The notes under the pieces were generated by a model that was not told the DNA's origin, made no database searches, and was given only the letters and a program-made list of their open reading frames with translations. The position numbers and the translations under genes are program-made. DNA of 64,000 nucleotides, taken from contig SVQW01000006.1 in NCBI GenBank assembly GCA_015065085.1, positions 22,450-86,449 of the forward strand, given 5' to 3'. The DNA comes from Oscillospiraceae bacterium (GTDB lineage Bacteria; Bacillota; Clostridia; Oscillospirales; SIG627). Positions 62,104 to 64,000 of this stretch are shown one piece after another; positions within the stretch are counted from its first letter, which is position 1; each line of letters starts with the position of its first letter.

Positions 62104-62751
62104 TTGAAAATAAAGAATATCCGCAAGTTTAAGCAGTTGGCTTTTGTCCTCAGTCTGTTCATGCTTGCATTATGGGGAATCATGGGTGCAGGCACTTCGC
62201 TTGCATGGTTCCACGATTCATCACCGGAATTGAAAAATGTTTTCCATGTTGCGGAATTTAAGCTCGATGTGTCCTACCGAACGGAGGATTTGGAATGGAA
62301 GCCGATTCAGAACGATACCGAGCTTTTCGACAAAGATGCATTGTATGAGCCGGGCTACACTCAGTTGGCATACATCAGAGTGAAGAACAACGGTGATATA
62401 CCATTTGAGTGGAAAACCGCTATAAGCGTATACAGCTATATTCCCGGAATAAATGTTTTCGGAACAAGCTTCAATTTACAGGACCATTTGAAATTCGGAT
62501 TGGCAATTGCGGACACTGAGACCCGGATGGATGCACTTGTTGCCACACGAACTCTTGCCTCGCAGCTTGCAACCGAGCCTCTCAACAACTACTCCACTGC
62601 CGCGGCATACCTTGCCCCGGGCGGTGAGGCGTATATAGCACTGGTAGTCAGAATGCCGGAAGAGGTCACCAATATCGCAAATTACAGACCTCCCCATCAA
62701 CCCAAGGTTTATCTCGGAGCAATCGTTTCAGCTACACAACAACATGATTAA
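62104..62751 (+). CDS. TasA-like secreted protein with SipW-type signal
   Basis: The 215-residue protein starts on TTG with AAGGAGG eight bases before. The signal reads AGTSLAWFHDSSPELKNVF. The middle segment YEPGYTQLAYIRVKNNGDIP matches those at 52703 and 54589, and SVYSYIPGINVFGTSFNLQD resembles the 52703 protein. It is a member of the same matrix-type set with no extra domain. The acidic-repeat gene starts 21 bases after its stop. Confidence 0.83.
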   Translation: MKIKNIRKFKQLAFVLSLFMLALWGIMGAGTSLAWFHDSSPELKNVFHVAEFKLDVSYRTEDLEWKPIQNDTELFDKDALYEPGYTQLAYIRVKNNGDIPFEWKTAISVYSYIPGINVFGTSFNLQDHLKFGLAIADTETRMDALVATRTLASQLATEPLNNYSTAAAYLAPGGEAYIALVVRMPEEVTNIANYRPPHQPKVYLGAIVSATQQHD

Positions 62752-62771
62752 CAAAGAAGGAGGGTGTGATA

Positions 62772-64000
62772 GTGAACGAGATTTATAAAAATGTATCCGA
62801 CAATAAAGAAAACGACAATATTCATGTACGCGAGAAGAAGTTTCTGACACGGTTCACACTGTCTGTTGTTGTTATTCTGATTAGTCTGTTTTTAATGACA
62901 TTCAGCGCCTATGCGCTGTTCTCATCCGTTATTTCCAGCGACACCATGACAATCTCAAGCGCTTCCTTTGATATTCAAACTACCGTCACCACAGTTAATG
63001 AAACCGACGAAATTGTTGAAATCCCGCTTGATTCAAGCATCGGTAACCATACCGTTGCCGTATTGCAGCCAAATGTAGAGTATACTATTGAATTTAAAAG
63101 TGTGGGAGATACAGCGACAGGATTTGCCGTTATTTCCGCCCACAAGGATGAAATGATAGGCGGTGTAGACCCTTATAAGGTTTATCACACCGTACAATTT
63201 GAAAATCCGGAGCTTAATGTTGAAAATACCATTACTTTTAAAGCTGCCGCATCATCCAGAACCGTACTTGATATAACCGGCAACTGGGGCACTTCTGTAT
63301 ATTACAACGCTTTTCTGACCGAGGATGAAGCAGAATTATATATTTCTGCCAATGACGGGTATGTAAAGATAGTTTACCCCGGAGAAACACTTTTCCCCGA
63401 AGAGGAAGAGGAAGAGGAAGAAGAACAGCAAGAACAAGAAGAACAGCAAGAACAAGAAGAGCAAGAAGAGCAAGAAGAGCAAGAAGAACAGCAAGATCAG
63501 GAAAATCTTGACGAGAATCCCGAAGAAACACCGGATAACGAAAATGCTCAGGACACTCCGGATGATTCGCATGAGCAATCGGGTGATGATTCGGATGATA
63601 ATTCCGAGCCTGTTTCGGACGAGCAATCGGGCGATAACTCGGATGATAATGCCGAACCCGATTCAAATGAGAAATCGGGCGACAACTCGGATGATAATGC
63701 CGAACCCAGTTCGGATGAACAATCGGGTGATGATTCGGATGATAATGCCGAACCCAGTTCGGATGAACAATCGGGCGATAATTCAGATGATAATTCCGAG
63801 CCTGTTTCAAATGAACAATCGGGCGATAACTCGGATGATAATTCCGAGCCTGTTTCAAATGAACAATCGGGCGATAACTCGGATGATAATTCCGAGCCTG
63901 TTTCGGATGCACAATCGGGTGATAATTCGAATGATAATGCCGAACCCAGTTCGGATGAACAATCGGGCGATAACTCGGATGATAATTCCGAGCCTGTTTC
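62772..64000 (+). CDS. Acidic-repeat TasA-like surface protein (partial, runs off the right edge)
   Basis: The frame from GTG at 62772 (after AAGGAGGGTG) is open to the window's end, 409 codons visible. It has an N-terminal membrane-spanning signal (VVVILISLFLMTFSAYALFS), then a TasA-like domain (residues about 60-200). Next is a Glu/Gln tract (residues about 213-240), then from 63573 tandem 16-residue acidic repeats of the type SGDNSDDNSEPVSDEQ. About nine copies are visible. Its signal region (FSAYALFSSVISSDTMTI) resembles the SipW-type sites of the other proteins. The repeats probably form an extended stalk or charged matrix polymer; a C-terminal domain or anchor lies outside the window. 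Confidence 0.75.
   Translation, partial: MNEIYKNVSDNKENDNIHVREKKFLTRFTLSVVVILISLFLMTFSAYALFSSVISSDTMTISSASFDIQTTVTTVNETDEIVEIPLDSSIGNHTVAVLQPNVEYTIEFKSVGDTATGFAVISAHKDEMIGGVDPYKVYHTVQFENPELNVENTITFKAAASSRTVLDITGNWGTSVYYNAFLTEDEAELYISANDGYVKIVYPGETLFPEEEEEEEEEQQEQEEQQEQEEQEEQEEQEEQQDQENLDENPEETPDNENAQDTPDDSHEQSGDDSDDNSEPVSDEQSGDNSDDNAEPDSNEKSGDNSDDNAEPSSDEQSGDDSDDNAEPSSDEQSGDNSDDNSEPVSNEQSGDNSDDNSEPVSNEQSGDNSDDNSEPVSDAQSGDNSNDNAEPSSDEQSGDNSDDNSEPV
63573..64000 (+). repeat. 48-bp tandem repeats (acidic, at least 8.9 copies)
   Basis: Units of 48 bases start at 63573 with the codon phase of the gene. The sequence varies slightly from unit to unit. No spacers, so it is not a CRISPR array. It continues beyond the right edge. 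Confidence 0.92.

Noticed and set aside
63573..64000. 48-bp repeats as a CRISPR array
   Set aside because: The repeats are adjoining, in one reading frame and without spacers; they code for protein.

Overview
The window looks like a chromosome segment of an anaerobic, Gram-positive, spore-forming member of the Clostridia. The evidence is spoIIR and a YaaT/RicT-type PSP1 gene, an [FeFe]-hydrogenase maturation operon (hydE, hydG, hydF), S-layer homology (SLH) proteins, a sortase-type wall anchor, strong GGAGG ribosome sites and consensus sigma-A promoters. The species cannot be named from the sequence alone. No tRNA, rRNA or CRISPR array was seen.

Layout. 0-6 kb: a partial ADP-ribosylglycohydrolase gene divergent from an AraC regulator, then a large secreted SLH/glycosidase-like protein. 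6-16 kb: a ZIP transporter, the htpG-mnmE-mnmG run, spoIIR, and trkA-trkH potassium uptake. 16-25 kb: a lipoprotein, an M23/G5 cell-wall peptidase, small unknown genes, an inositol monophosphatase-like enzyme, a P-loop ATPase, a nucleotidyltransferase and two carbohydrate-active proteins. 25-32 kb: on the minus strand, rnhA-iscS-(unknown membrane protein)-iscU-mnmA and rpsO-pnp. Together with mnmE/mnmG this gives most of the wobble-uridine tRNA modification pathway. 32-45 kb: an SLH-parvulin fusion, an EamA transporter, an acyl-CoA ligase, a GH78-like rhamnosidase, the yaaO-darA-holB-ricT cluster and a second ADP-ribosylglycohydrolase. 45-50 kb: the hydrogenase maturation operon behind a Rex-like site and a leader terminator.

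50-64 kb is the accessory highlight. A small XRE regulator is divergent from a long plus-strand locus. The locus starts with two SipW-like (ER-type) signal peptidases. At least five proteins with TasA/camelysin-type (xAWF) signal peptides follow. They include a 1753-residue beta-helix protein ending in a Hint (hedgehog/intein) domain. The locus also has a sortase-anchored protein with 14 HCPxC motifs in 225-bp repeats, and an acidic 48-bp-repeat protein that runs off the right edge. It resembles a greatly expanded tapA-sipW-tasA matrix operon with its own SinR-like regulator.

The second highlight is a short mobile element of 232-235 bp, present three times (1960-2191, 35824-36055, 49711-49945). 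It has CAG-starting terminal inverted repeats and conserved internal hairpins with compensatory changes, and no conserved ORF. Each copy sits between two copies of a complete stem-loop terminator. The terminator differs at every site (28, 33 and 37 bp), as if transposition duplicates whole terminators as its target site.
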